Assembly (NCBI RefSeq): GCF_014205225.1
Contig: NZ_JACHNB010000001.1
Span: 9,343,501 to 9,407,500, forward strand
Reading direction: 5' to 3'
DNA length: 64,000 nt
Source: Actinoplanes octamycinicus
GTDB lineage: Bacteria; Actinomycetota; Actinomycetes; Mycobacteriales; Micromonosporaceae
The notes beneath the pieces were generated by a model. That model was not told where the DNA came from. It saw only the letters and a program-made list of their open reading frames with translations, and made no database searches. Of this stretch, positions 15,677 to 24,112 are shown one piece after another. The stretch's first letter is position 1. Every line of letters begins with the position of its first letter. The translations under genes and the position numbers were made by a program.

Positions 15677-16471
15677 ATGAGCATCACCACGAACGAGACG
15701 AGCCGCTTGGCGGTGCTGATCGACGCGGACAACGCGCAGCCGGCGATCGTCGAGGGTCTGCTGGCCGAGGTGGCGAAGTACGGGACCGCGCACGTCAAGC
15801 GGGCCTACGGCGACTGGACCGGGACGAACCTGCGGGGCTGGAAGGAGCACCTGCTGGCCTACAGCATCCAGCCGATCCAGCAGTTCGCCTACACCACCGG
15901 GAAGAACGCCACCGACGCGGCGATGGTGATCGACGCGATGGATCTGCTGTATTCGGGGCGGCTGGACGGGTTCTGCATCGTCTCCAGTGACAGCGACTTC
16001 ACCCGGCTGGCCGCGCGGATCCGCGAGTCGGGCCTGATCGTCTACGGGTTCGGCGAGCGGAAGACGCCGAAACCGTTCGTGGCGGCCTGCGACAAGTTCA
16101 TCTACACCGAGAACCTGACCGTGGCGCACAGCCCGGCCGAACCGGTGGACTCGCCGGCCACCTCGCGGCCGGCCGCGGGTGCGGCGCCGCTGCGGTCGGA
16201 CAGCGCTTTGGTCAACAAGCTGCGGAACGCGGTCGAGGCGGCGTCGGACGACGACGGGTGGGCGCCGCTCGGCGCGGTCGGGCACATCCTGCTCAAGCAG
16301 AGTCCCGACTTCGACGCGCGGAACTGGGGTTACACCAAGCTGAGCGACCTGCTCACCGCGACCGGGCTGTTCGAGTCCGAGCGCCGCCCGACGGAGAAGA
16401 ACAAGACGTCGGTGATCTACGTACGGGACCGCCGCCGGCGGCCGGAGCGCAAGGCGGCCGAGGCGGGCTGA
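15677..16471 (+). CDS. NYN-domain (LabA/DUF88-type) RNase with C-terminal OST-HTH/LOTUS domain
   Basis: The 264-residue protein starts at ATG 15677, preceded by a purine-rich GGGAGAGG. The N-terminal NYN nuclease domain has the acidic metal-binding set: LAVLIDADNAQ, ATDAAMVIDAMDLL and FCIVSSDSDFTRLA. A hinge rich in Pro/Ala separates it from a C-terminal winged-helix OST-HTH (LOTUS) domain (DDGWAPLGAVGHILLKQ to LSDLLTATGLFE), which binds RNA in other proteins. The pairing suggests a small RNA-processing or RNA-decay enzyme. It is convergent with the following minus-strand genes. Confidence 0.87.
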   Translation: MSITTNETSRLAVLIDADNAQPAIVEGLLAEVAKYGTAHVKRAYGDWTGTNLRGWKEHLLAYSIQPIQQFAYTTGKNATDAAMVIDAMDLLYSGRLDGFCIVSSDSDFTRLAARIRESGLIVYGFGERKTPKPFVAACDKFIYTENLTVAHSPAEPVDSPATSRPAAGAAPLRSDSALVNKLRNAVEAASDDDGWAPLGAVGHILLKQSPDFDARNWGYTKLSDLLTATGLFESERRPTEKNKTSVIYVRDRRRRPERKAAEAG

Positions 16472-16483
16472 CCGGGTCGCGGG

Positions 16484-16795
16484 TCAGAGTTCCAGGTCGA
16501 GCTGCAGATGGCCGGGCAGCCGGTACCCGGGGGCGTCCAGATGGCAGGCGGCCCGGACCCGGGAGGTCTGCCCGGTCGGCAGGGTGACCAGCGAGCCGGG
16601 TGGCACGTCGGTGTCCGGCGGGCAGAAGACCACGGTCCGGGTCGGGTGGACCACGCAGGGACCGATCACGGTGGGTTCGGCGTAGCGGTTGCCGTGCCGT
16701 GGCGTGACCCGCACCGTGGTCGGTGCCGGCGAGTGCAGCAACGCGAATTCCAGCCAGGTCATCCTCTGATCATTGCCCGGTTCGGCAACGATCAC
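16484..16795 (-). CDS. Small hypothetical protein
   Basis: The protein has 103 residues from a GTG at 16795, which lies 3 bp downstream of the PilZ gene's stop codon. An in-frame ATG at 16762 would give 92 residues. The body is beta-rich (TVRVTPRHGNRYAEPTV, TVVFCPPDTDVPPGSLVTLP) and ends GHLQLDLEL. It resembles small phage head-tail joining proteins in flavour, but there are no phage genes around, so I make no assignment. It is probably co-transcribed with the PilZ gene. Confidence 0.5.
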   Translation of the reverse strand: MIVAEPGNDQRMTWLEFALLHSPAPTTVRVTPRHGNRYAEPTVIGPCVVHPTRTVVFCPPDTDVPPGSLVTLPTGQTSRVRAACHLDAPGYRLPGHLQLDLEL

Positions 16796-16798
16796 GCA

Positions 16799-17392
16799 TC
16801 AGGCGCGGACGAAGGTGGCGAGGGCTTTCGCGTCGCCCGGGTCGATCCACTCGAAGGTGCCGCGGAGCTGGTCGGAGCGCTGGTCGACGGTGGTCACCGA
16901 GGCGGTCAGCTCACCCCACGGCATGGTGACGTGCAACAGCGTCCGCAGGATCGCGGTGGGCAGGTGCGGGCTGTCGTCGCCGGCGGTGGCCCGCAGCAGC
17001 AACCCGCTGGTGGAGATGTCCTGGACCTCGCCGGACAGGGCGATCAGCCGCTGGCTGGGCCCGGTGTCCAGTTGCGCGGTCCCGGTCGCCGGGTAGGCGC
17101 CGGGCCGGCGCGGCGAGTCCCGGCGCTGGACCACGCCGGTCGGTGAGTCGCCGAGCACGGTGATCAGGCCGCCACGCAGTTCGGCCTCCACCCAGGCGAC
17201 GCCGGCGTTGCTGGTCAGCTCCAGGATGCCGTAGCGGCGGGCGCCCGGCCCCGGGTCGTCGAGGCTGAGCACCGGCATCGGCGGCAGGTCGGCGATGAAC
17301 GGCGCCTTGACCTCGGCGAGGCAGATCAGTGGGACGGTGGTCATGTCCGGGAGGCGCAGGGTGAGGGTGCTGCCGGCGGACACCGTGATCAT
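16799..17392 (-). CDS. PilZ-domain protein (putative c-di-GMP receptor)
   Basis: The 197-residue protein has a YcgR-like N-terminal beta domain (about 1-90). A PilZ domain follows, with an Arg-rich element (VVQRRDSPRRPGAY; consensus RxxxR) and DISTSGLLLR (consensus D/NxSxxG), the two c-di-GMP contact motifs. GGGAGG precedes the ATG at 17392. The window also encodes a diguanylate cyclase at 24113 and a GGDEF/EAL protein at 51213, so the second messenger is very likely used by this organism. Output is unknown. Confidence 0.83.
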   Translation of the reverse strand: MITVSAGSTLTLRLPDMTTVPLICLAEVKAPFIADLPPMPVLSLDDPGPGARRYGILELTSNAGVAWVEAELRGGLITVLGDSPTGVVQRRDSPRRPGAYPATGTAQLDTGPSQRLIALSGEVQDISTSGLLLRATAGDDSPHLPTAILRTLLHVTMPWGELTASVTTVDQRSDQLRGTFEWIDPGDAKALATFVRA

Positions 17393-17484
17393 GGTTGCCT
17401 CCCTCGGATGCCGTTCCCCTCTGACGTTCTCACGAGGGCGGGCCGGGCCGGGGCGGTTCCGCCCGGATCCCGGCCCGCCACGGC

Positions 17485-18267
17485 TCAGCCGTGCTTGACG
17501 GTCAGGCTGTAAAACTTGACCTTGGCGCCGTTCGTGGTGCTGTCCGAGGAGGACTGGTTGTAGGAGCCGGCCTTGAAATACTGCCGGTACGGGTTGAACG
17601 AGGACGGGATCGCGTAGCTGGTCCGCGACCCGTTGACGGTCAGGTTGATGGTGTTGCCGGTGACGTTGATGACGTAGGTCCACTTCACGCCGAGCGCCAC
17701 GTTCCCCACCTTGTGCAGCGTCTGGCCGCCGGCCGGCGAGTTCTCGGTGCCGAGGTAGATGTCGCCGTTCGGCCGGTAGTAGAGCTCCAGCAGCGGCTTG
17801 GTCGACGAGCCGCCGGAGCCCAGGTGCACCTGGCCGACGCAGACGTTCTTGGTGACCGAGGGGATCCGCAGCTGGGCGCTGAGCGTGTGGTTCCCGGCCA
17901 GCGTCCAGTCGGCGGCGCTGCCGTCCTTGTTCATCTCGCGGAACTCGGACCGCGCGTAGTTGGAGTTCGGCGTGGTGACGCCCTTCTCCGGCGCCCAGAA
18001 GGTCATCGAGCCGTCGTTCTTGTCGGTCCAGAAGTAGGCCGGGTTGGTGTAGCCGTTCGGGCCCTTGAGCTGGGCCGGCGAGATGGTGTCCGGTTTGCCG
18101 GGGGACCCGGTCGGCAGCTGCAGCTGCCAGACGGACAGGTCGAAGTTGCCGCCGGGCGGCAGGGCCGGGTCGAGGGTGGCGGCCGAGGCGGTGGTGATGC
18201 CGGCGACGCCGAGACCGCCGACGACGACCGCGGAGACGGCGAGGGTCAGCAGGGTGCGCTTGCGCAT
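17485..18267 (-). CDS. Secreted alginate lyase, polysaccharide lyase family 7
   Basis: The 260-residue protein has a signal peptide (ending TASAA) and a single jelly-roll PL7 domain. All three PL7 signature blocks are present: RSEFREM (Arg/Glu of the cleft), QVH (with the catalytic His) and YFKAGSYNQ (with the catalytic Tyr). QVH rather than QIH is often associated with preference for mannuronate-rich substrates, but specificity cannot be settled here. It should cleave alginate outside the cell by beta-elimination. A strong palindrome lies 45 bp upstream. Confidence 0.92.
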   Translation of the reverse strand: MRKRTLLTLAVSAVVVGGLGVAGITTASAATLDPALPPGGNFDLSVWQLQLPTGSPGKPDTISPAQLKGPNGYTNPAYFWTDKNDGSMTFWAPEKGVTTPNSNYARSEFREMNKDGSAADWTLAGNHTLSAQLRIPSVTKNVCVGQVHLGSGGSSTKPLLELYYRPNGDIYLGTENSPAGGQTLHKVGNVALGVKWTYVINVTGNTINLTVNGSRTSYAIPSSFNPYRQYFKAGSYNQSSSDSTTNGAKVKFYSLTVKHG

Positions 18268-18311
18268 GGGAGAGACCTCGATGCGATAGGGATCGGCTTG
18301 CCCGTGGGGGA

Positions 18312-18332
18312 ATTGGCAAGATGGTTGCCAAT
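18312..18332. promoter_or_regulatory. Candidate operator upstream of the alginate lyase gene
   Basis: ATTGGCAA and TTGCCAAT form a perfect inverted repeat with a 5-bp spacer, 45 bp upstream of the PL7 start. Geometry suits a dimeric repressor such as a LacI or GntR type. No matching regulator gene is adjacent. Confidence 0.65.
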
Positions 18333-18533
18333 AAAGCAGGCGGTCGATGGATGGTCAATCGCTCGGTCCGGGTCACACCCTTAAAAAACCTTAAATGGCA
18401 CGAGGACCGCGGTCCGGTCCCGGTCCGCGCGCGACGAGGTGGTCCGATTTCCGGTACGCCGCCGCGCGCGCCCGGGACCGCGCCGGCCGGCCCCGACAAC
18501 GATGTCGGAGCCGGCCGGGATGGTGCGGTGCGG

Positions 18534-20471
18534 TCAGCTGGGGTCGGGTGGAACCAGCAGCGGACGGGGGTGGGCCACCGGCCGGGCGGCGCGCGCCCCG
18601 CGCGGCCGGAACGGCCGGGTCAGCGGCAACCGGCCGGCCACCAGCCCGGTCGGGATGGCGATCAGGACCGCGATCAGGTCGGTGTCGGCCCCGTTCACCG
18701 GCGGGTTGCCGGCCAGCGCGGTGAACAGGGCGGCGATCGGCAGCGCGATGCAGGCGAAGAGCAGCGGCACCAGCACCGCCGGGACGACGACCACGGCCAG
18801 CGCCGCCGACGCCGGCAGCCGCAGCCAGTCCCGCCGGTGCCGGGGACGCGGCCCGGCCAGCACCACGACCGCGACCAGCAGCAGGACCAGGAGCAGCAGG
18901 TTCTCCTGGAACCGGACGTCGTCCGGCTGCGGATGACGCAGCCGGATCAGCCACGGCCCGGCCCCGGCGAGGGCGCCGAGGACCAGCGCCACCGCCCCGC
19001 GGAACGGGCTCACCGCACCGGCCGCGCGGGTCGCCGCGGCGACCGCCACCATGGCCAGCAGCGAGCCGACCGCCGCGCTGCCCAGGTTGAGCGCCCGCTC
19101 CACGTCGGTCGGCGACTCGGTCTCGGTGGCCAGGGCGGACATCACCGCGGCGATCAGCGCCACGGTCAGCAGCACCCGGTGCCGGGGCACCGACGGCAGC
19201 ATGCCGACGGCGGCGCAGGCGCCGAGCGCGGCCACGGCGGTGACCGCGGCGAGCATGACGGTGCCGGAGGTCGGGTCGATCCGGTCCAGCTGGATGTCGG
19301 CCACCAGCCAGAGCAGGCCGCCGAGCAGCACGGCCCGGGTCGCCCGGCGGTCGCCGCGCGCCCAGACCAGCAGCACCAGGATGACCGCGAAGAGCGCACC
19401 CCAGCGCAGCTCCCGGGCCCAGTAGGTGTTGTTCTCCCCGGTCGCGTCCTGGAGGTGGGCCGGCTCGCTGAGCGGCTGGAGCACGGTCACGCCCACCGCC
19501 CAGGCCGCCGCGCCCGCGGCGGCCAGGCCGGCCAGCACGAACCGCTCCACGGTCAGCCGCCACCACGGCGGCTGAGCGTCGACCGGGCCGGCGGCGACCG
19601 GCTCCACCTCCGGCTCGACCGGCACCACCGCGGTGGTCCACCGGCGGACCGTCGCCCGGGCGAAGACCACCGCGAAGACCGTCCACGGCAGCAGCAGGCC
19701 GATCGTGCTGATCACGCTGACCAGCAGGTAGATCGGCAGGTCCACGACCGAGCCGAGGTGCAGCGGGAGATCCGGCAGGGCGGCCGCGAGCGGCACGCCC
19801 AGCACCGCCAGCAGCCGGGCCCGGGCGCGCCGCCCGGCGCTCAGCGCCCGCACCGTCGCCGCCACCAGCAGCATCGTGAGCAGCGCCCAGCAACCGGCGG
19901 CCAGCAGGCAGTTCACGAAGATGCCCTCGGTGCGCACCAGGAGGAAGAAGGAGAGCAGCGCGGCCAGCGGCAGCACCACCGTGGCGGCGACGCCCAGGCT
20001 GCCGGCCGGGCCGGGATCCGGCGCCCCGCGCCGGCCGATCCACCGGCCGGCCACGACGGCGTACCCGGTGACCAGCGCGGCGACCACGCTGTTCGCCAGC
20101 GCCCCGATGAGCAGCCAGGCGTTCCCGCTGTCGCCGAAGTCGAGCAACGACTCACCCAGGATCGACCGGATGACCATGGCGAGGCCCATCCCGAACGCCC
20201 CGGCCAGCGCCACCTGGGACGCCGAGCGCAGCGCCGCGCCGGCCCGCAGCCACTCCCAGCCGCCGCGCGGCGCGCCCTCCTCGTCGAAGCTCAGCGGCGT
20301 GATCGCCAGGCTGATCGCGAAGGCCAGCCGCCGCCCGGCGGTGCCCGGCCGGCGCTCCAGCTCGTCCAGCTCGGCGGCCCACTCGCGGGCCAGGTCGTCG
20401 CGCAGGTCGGCGGGCCACCGCCGGGCCGCCGCGCGCAGGCAGGCCGCGGTCAGCCGGCTCAGGAAACCCAT
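18534..20471 (-). CDS. Large integral membrane protein with cytoplasmic N-terminal helix
   Basis: The 645-residue protein starts 13 bp inside the 3' end of the PadR gene. An N-terminal soluble segment (RWPADLRDDLAREWAAELDELE) is followed by roughly 14-16 hydrophobic helices. It has no recognised transport or enzymatic motif. A PadR gene overlapping a gene for a membrane protein with such an N-terminal acidic helix is a common actinobacterial and acidobacterial arrangement in which PadR controls the membrane protein. Function is unknown. Confidence 0.75.
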   Translation of the reverse strand: MGFLSRLTAACLRAAARRWPADLRDDLAREWAAELDELERRPGTAGRRLAFAISLAITPLSFDEEGAPRGGWEWLRAGAALRSASQVALAGAFGMGLAMVIRSILGESLLDFGDSGNAWLLIGALANSVVAALVTGYAVVAGRWIGRRGAPDPGPAGSLGVAATVVLPLAALLSFFLLVRTEGIFVNCLLAAGCWALLTMLLVAATVRALSAGRRARARLLAVLGVPLAAALPDLPLHLGSVVDLPIYLLVSVISTIGLLLPWTVFAVVFARATVRRWTTAVVPVEPEVEPVAAGPVDAQPPWWRLTVERFVLAGLAAAGAAAWAVGVTVLQPLSEPAHLQDATGENNTYWARELRWGALFAVILVLLVWARGDRRATRAVLLGGLLWLVADIQLDRIDPTSGTVMLAAVTAVAALGACAAVGMLPSVPRHRVLLTVALIAAVMSALATETESPTDVERALNLGSAAVGSLLAMVAVAAATRAAGAVSPFRGAVALVLGALAGAGPWLIRLRHPQPDDVRFQENLLLLVLLLVAVVVLAGPRPRHRRDWLRLPASAALAVVVVPAVLVPLLFACIALPIAALFTALAGNPPVNGADTDLIAVLIAIPTGLVAGRLPLTRPFRPRGARAARPVAHPRPLLVPPDPS

Positions 20472-20794
20472 GTCGGCCTCCCCTGCACGGCCGGGCCGGC
20501 GGTCGCGTGCCGCTGCCGGTACGCGCCGACCTCGCCGCGCACCGTGGTGACCGCGTCCGGGGCGAGCCGGTACCACCGCCGGGCCGGGCGACCGGCCAGC
20601 GCCGGATCGATCTCCTCCCAGCGAGACTCCAGCCAGCCGGCCCGCTGCAGCCGGATCAGGATCGGGTAGACGGTGCCGCTGGGACAGCCGGTCGCCTGCA
20701 TGATGTCGAGGCCGTAGCGCTCGGCGGCGGGCTCGGCGAGGAACGCCTGGAGCACACCGGCCAGGGCGGCCGTCATACGTGGGGGTGACGCCAT
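20459..20794 (-). CDS. PadR-family transcriptional regulator
   Basis: The 111-residue protein is a single PadR winged helix: LQAFLAEPAAERYGLDIMQATGCPSGTVYPILIRLQRAGWLESRWEE and RRWYRLAPDA (wing), with a short C-terminal helix. The start at ATG 20794 has no good ribosome-binding site; a second in-frame ATG lies at 20776. The gene overlaps the following membrane-protein gene by 13 bp, so the pair is co-translated and PadR probably represses both. Confidence 0.87.
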   Translation of the reverse strand: MASPPRMTAALAGVLQAFLAEPAAERYGLDIMQATGCPSGTVYPILIRLQRAGWLESRWEEIDPALAGRPARRWYRLAPDAVTTVRGEVGAYRQRHATAGPAVQGRPTWVS

Positions 20795-20805
20795 GCCCGG
20801 TTACG

Positions 20806-20836
20806 CTACATAGCCCTAGCAACTTTTTCTACATAG
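20806..20836. promoter_or_regulatory. Direct octamer repeats upstream of padR gene
   Basis: CTACATAG occurs at 20806-20813 and 20829-20836 (CTATGTAG on the coding strand), 23 bp apart or about two helical turns, within an AT-rich pocket that includes a TTTTT run. The position suits an autoregulatory PadR site or a promoter. Confidence 0.45.
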
Positions 20837-20843
20837 GGTTTCA

Positions 20844-21407
20844 TCAGCCGTCCAAGGCGTACCGGGCGACCGCGATGAGGGCACGCACATCACGCTCCAC
20901 CATCGGCTCGCCGGTCATCCCGAGACGGTGCAGCAGGGTGCCGACGATCAGGTCGATGAGAAAGAGCACCCGGTGCTCCGGCTCGCCGAGCGCGTCCTGC
21001 AGAGCCAGCCGGTAGGGGTCCTGGAACCGGGTGGCCAGGATCTCGCGCAGCGCCGGGTCGTTGACCGCGTCGGTGAAGACACCGGCGAACGCCGCGCCGA
21101 TCCCGGACTCGCCGATCTTGCCGGCGATCCAGTGGATCGCGTTCTCCAGCAGGTCGCCGCGGGTGGCGCCGGTCAGCGGCACCGGGCCGAACGCGTCCAG
21201 CAGGCAGGCCACGATCAGCTCGCCCTTGGACGGCCAGCGCCGGTAGATCGTGGTCTTGGCGACCCCGGCGACCGCGGCGATCCGGTCGACCGTGGCCCGG
21301 GTGTAGCCCAGCTCGTCGATCGCGCTCAGGGTGGCGGCGAAGACGGTCGCGTCGACGCCGGAGCGGGGACGGCCGGGCGAGCGGGCGGGTTCGGCGCTGA
21401 TCGGCAT
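20844..21407 (-). CDS. TetR-family transcriptional regulator
   Basis: The 187-residue protein has the N-terminal TetR helix-turn-helix (YTRATVDRIAAVAGVAKTTIYRRWPSKGELI) and a helical ligand-binding domain with a TetR_C-like pattern (HWIAGKIGESGIGAAFAG). It is divergent from the alpha/beta hydrolase gene across a 40-bp palindrome, so it almost certainly represses both itself and the hydrolase. Confidence 0.9.
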   Translation of the reverse strand: MPISAEPARSPGRPRSGVDATVFAATLSAIDELGYTRATVDRIAAVAGVAKTTIYRRWPSKGELIVACLLDAFGPVPLTGATRGDLLENAIHWIAGKIGESGIGAAFAGVFTDAVNDPALREILATRFQDPYRLALQDALGEPEHRVLFLIDLIVGTLLHRLGMTGEPMVERDVRALIAVARYALDG

Positions 21408-21422
21408 GGCGCCACTCTATCA

Positions 21423-21462
21423 ATTACGCTACCTTCAGTATCGATACTTGAAGTAGCGTAAT
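21423..21462. promoter_or_regulatory. 40-bp near-perfect palindrome, TetR operator between divergent genes
   Basis: The site is centred at 21442/21443. Outer arms ATTACGCTAC and GTAGCGTAAT are perfect and the core GTATCGATAC is itself a palindrome. The intermediate pentamers CTTCA and TTGAA pair except for one position. It ends at 21462, 20 bp before the preferred hydrolase start. Its length suggests two TetR dimers. Confidence 0.88.
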
Positions 21463-21481
21463 GACGAAGGGCGGGTGCGTG

Positions 21482-22501
21482 ATGACCGAGGCGCCGGTGC
21501 GGGAGACGGTCGGCGAGGATCGGCCGCCGCTGGTGGTGCGGCTGCTCGACCGGGTGCGCAGCGAGCCGGACTGGGCCGCCATGTCCGCCGCGGAGCTGGC
21601 CGCGCTGCAGGTGGCGGAGAACCGCAAGCGCGCGTCCCGGCTGATGCGGCTGATCACCGGGTGGCCGCAGCCCGGCGTGACGATCACCTGGGAGCGGGTG
21701 TCGGTGGCCGGGCGGGAGGTGACGGTCCGGGTCCACCGGCCGGACCCGGGACGGGCGCGGACACCGGCCGGCGCGGCCCCGGGAACCGGCGGGCTGCCGC
21801 TGGTGGTGCACGTGCACGGCGGCGGGTTCGTCGGCACCGCGGCGCAGAGCGACTGGATCACCAGCGCGATCGCGGCCTGGCTGCCGGCCGTCGTGGTGTC
21901 GGTCGAGCATCGGCTGGTCTCGCCGGAGGTGCCGCTGCTCGCCGGGGTCGACGACGCCTGGGACGTGCTCGGCGAGCTGTTCCGGCACGCGGCACGGTGG
22001 GGCGTCGACCCGGGCCGGGTCGCGCTGGCCGGCGAGAGCGCCGGCGCGGCGATCACCGGGACGGTGGCGCTCCGGGCGCGCGACGCTGGTCTGGCGCTGC
22101 GGGCGCAGGTCCTGGTCAACCCGTGCACCGACCTGACCGCGACGGCACTCGACTACCCGTCGATGCGCGAGCACCCGGACAGCCCGACGCTCACCCTGGC
22201 GCAGATGCGGTTCTTCCAGCGGATGGCGGTGCCGGACGGGACCGACCCGCGGGCGGTGTCGCCGCTGCACGCCTGGGACGTGGCCCGGCTGGCCCCGGCG
22301 CTGATCGTGGTGCCGACCGTGGACCCGCTCGCCGATCAGGGCCGGGCCTACGCGGAGCGGCTGCGGATCGCCGGGACGCCGGTGCGGCTCACCGAGCACC
22401 GCGGGGCGACGCACGCGTTCGTCAGCATGCCGGGGCTGCTGCCTCAGGCCCGCGCCGCCCGGGAGGAGATCATTGGCTTCCTGCGGGAGAGGCTGAGCTG
22501 A
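21482..22501 (+). CDS. Alpha/beta hydrolase of the HSL (hormone-sensitive lipase) type
   Basis: Counting from ATG 21482, which is preceded by AAGGGCGG, the 339-residue protein has an HGGG oxyanion motif (His112), the nucleophile Ser186 in GESAG, Asp281 in TVDPLAD and His311 in THAFVS. An alternative ATG at 21461 lies within the operator palindrome and lacks a ribosome-binding site. The HSL family hydrolyses short-chain esters and small lipids. Regulation by the divergent TetR suggests the substrate or a related compound is the inducer. Confidence 0.9.
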   Translation: MTEAPVRETVGEDRPPLVVRLLDRVRSEPDWAAMSAAELAALQVAENRKRASRLMRLITGWPQPGVTITWERVSVAGREVTVRVHRPDPGRARTPAGAAPGTGGLPLVVHVHGGGFVGTAAQSDWITSAIAAWLPAVVVSVEHRLVSPEVPLLAGVDDAWDVLGELFRHAARWGVDPGRVALAGESAGAAITGTVALRARDAGLALRAQVLVNPCTDLTATALDYPSMREHPDSPTLTLAQMRFFQRMAVPDGTDPRAVSPLHAWDVARLAPALIVVPTVDPLADQGRAYAERLRIAGTPVRLTEHRGATHAFVSMPGLLPQARAAREEIIGFLRERLS

Positions 22502-22568
22502 CCGGGCGTGCGCTTCGTCGTACGAAAATCGCGGTTGTCCCGGAGGTTTGCGGGGCAACCGGGAAGTC

Positions 22569-23933
22569 ATGACGAAACAGGGCTCCGCCCAGACACTGGT
22601 GATTCTGGGTGCTTCCGGGGATTTGACGGCACGACTGCTGCTGCCCGGGCTCGGGGCGCTGCTGGCGGCCGACGCGCTGCCGGTGACGCTGATCGGCGCC
22701 GGGATGGACGACTGGGACGCGGCACGCTGGCAGGAGCGGGTGGCCACGGCGTTCGGCGAGCACGGCAAGGCCGAGGCGGCGGCGCGCACCCTGGACGGGA
22801 CGCGGTACGTGCGGGCCGACGTGACCCGCGCCGAGGACCTGCGCGGGCTGCTGGACAGCGCGGACGGCGAGGTCTCGATCTTCTTCGCGCTGCCGCCGTC
22901 GGTGACCGTGAAGGCGTGCGAGGCGCTGTGCGAGCTGGGGCTGCCGGAGGGGACCCGGCTGGTGCTGGAGAAGCCGTTCGGGACCAGCGCGTCGTCGGCG
23001 GCGTCGCTCAACCGGCTGCTCACCCGGCTCGCGCCGGAGGAGCGGATCCACCGGGTCGACCACTTCCTCGGCAAGTCCACCGTGCTGAACATTCTCGGAC
23101 TTCGGTTCGCGAACCGGATCTTCGAGCCGCTGCTCGGGTCGGAGCACGTCGAGTCGGTCGACATCGTCTTCGACGAGCAGCTGGCGCTGGAGGGACGGGC
23201 CGGCTACTACGACAAGGCGGGCGCCCTGGCCGACATGATCCAGAGCCACCTGCTGCAGATCCTGGCGCTGCTCACCATGGAGGCGCCGCTGTCGCTGGAC
23301 CCGCGGGTGTTCCGGGACGCCACCGCCGAGGCGCTGCGGGCCACCCGGCTGTGGGCCGGCGACGCGAAGGAGTCCAGCCTGCGGGCCCGCTACGCGGGGT
23401 ACGCGGAGGAGCCCGGCGTGGACCCGGCGCGGGAGACCGAGACGCTCGCCGAGATCGTGCTGGCGGTGGACAACTGGCGGTGGGCCGGGGTGCCGTTCCG
23501 GCTGCGGTCCGGCAAGGCGCTGGGCACCGGGCGCAAGGAGGCGGTCATCACGTTCAAGGCGCCGCCGCGTATCCCGGACGGCTTCCGGGGACCGGACACG
23601 CCGGACCGGCTGCGGATCAGTTTCGGACCCGACCGGCTGGCGCTCGACTTCGACATCAACGGGCCCGGCGACCCGTTCGTGCTCGACCCGGTCACCCTGG
23701 AGGCCGAGTTCGCGCCGGGCGAGCTGCCGCCGTACGGCGAGGTGCTGCGCGGGGTGTTCGAGAACGACCCGTTGTTGTCGGTCCGCGGCGACACCGCCGA
23801 GCAGTGCTGGCGGATCGTCGAGCCGGTGACCTCGGCGTGGCGGGCCGGGGAGGTGCCGCTGCAGGAGTACGCGGTCGGGAGTTCGGGGCCGGCGGGGTCG
23901 TTGCTCACCAGCGGCGGGGACTCGCCGCACTGA
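22569..23933 (+). CDS. zwf: Glucose-6-phosphate dehydrogenase
   Basis: The 454-residue protein has the N-terminal NADP-binding motif GASGDLTARLLLPGL, the EKPFGT segment and the substrate-binding motif RVDHFLGKS (family RIDHYLGKE) with the catalytic His. The C-terminal domain has RLRSGKALGTGRKE. It would oxidise glucose 6-phosphate to 6-phosphogluconolactone. It is shorter than typical enzymes (about 490-510 residues), and the usual Glu after LGK is Ser, so it may be a secondary isozyme. It stands alone, without tal, opcA or gnd partners. The ATG at 22569 has a weak GGAAG upstream. Confidence 0.85.
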   Translation: MTKQGSAQTLVILGASGDLTARLLLPGLGALLAADALPVTLIGAGMDDWDAARWQERVATAFGEHGKAEAAARTLDGTRYVRADVTRAEDLRGLLDSADGEVSIFFALPPSVTVKACEALCELGLPEGTRLVLEKPFGTSASSAASLNRLLTRLAPEERIHRVDHFLGKSTVLNILGLRFANRIFEPLLGSEHVESVDIVFDEQLALEGRAGYYDKAGALADMIQSHLLQILALLTMEAPLSLDPRVFRDATAEALRATRLWAGDAKESSLRARYAGYAEEPGVDPARETETLAEIVLAVDNWRWAGVPFRLRSGKALGTGRKEAVITFKAPPRIPDGFRGPDTPDRLRISFGPDRLALDFDINGPGDPFVLDPVTLEAEFAPGELPPYGEVLRGVFENDPLLSVRGDTAEQCWRIVEPVTSAWRAGEVPLQEYAVGSSGPAGSLLTSGGDSPH

Positions 23934-24112
23934 CCTGCCGGAGTCGGTCGCGGGCCGGGGGCGGTGGGCGCGCCGAGTCGGCGTGCTCGCCCCGGGCCGG
24001 ACCTCGGACGGGTCGGCATCCGCGCACGCCGGACCGCAGCGGCCGTCCGCGAGCAACCGTCCGGCAACCGCGGACGACCCGGCCGACAACCCGAGGCTGG
24101 TGGGATGGCGCG

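Noticed and set aside
16484..16795. Phage head-tail joining protein
   Set aside because: The likeness is only in general beta-rich composition and there are no phage genes nearby.
22508..24112. Upstream extension of the diguanylate cyclase frame by over 500 codons
   Set aside because: The extension overlaps the zwf gene in another frame and shows no domain. The GTG at 24113 directly precedes the first membrane helices.
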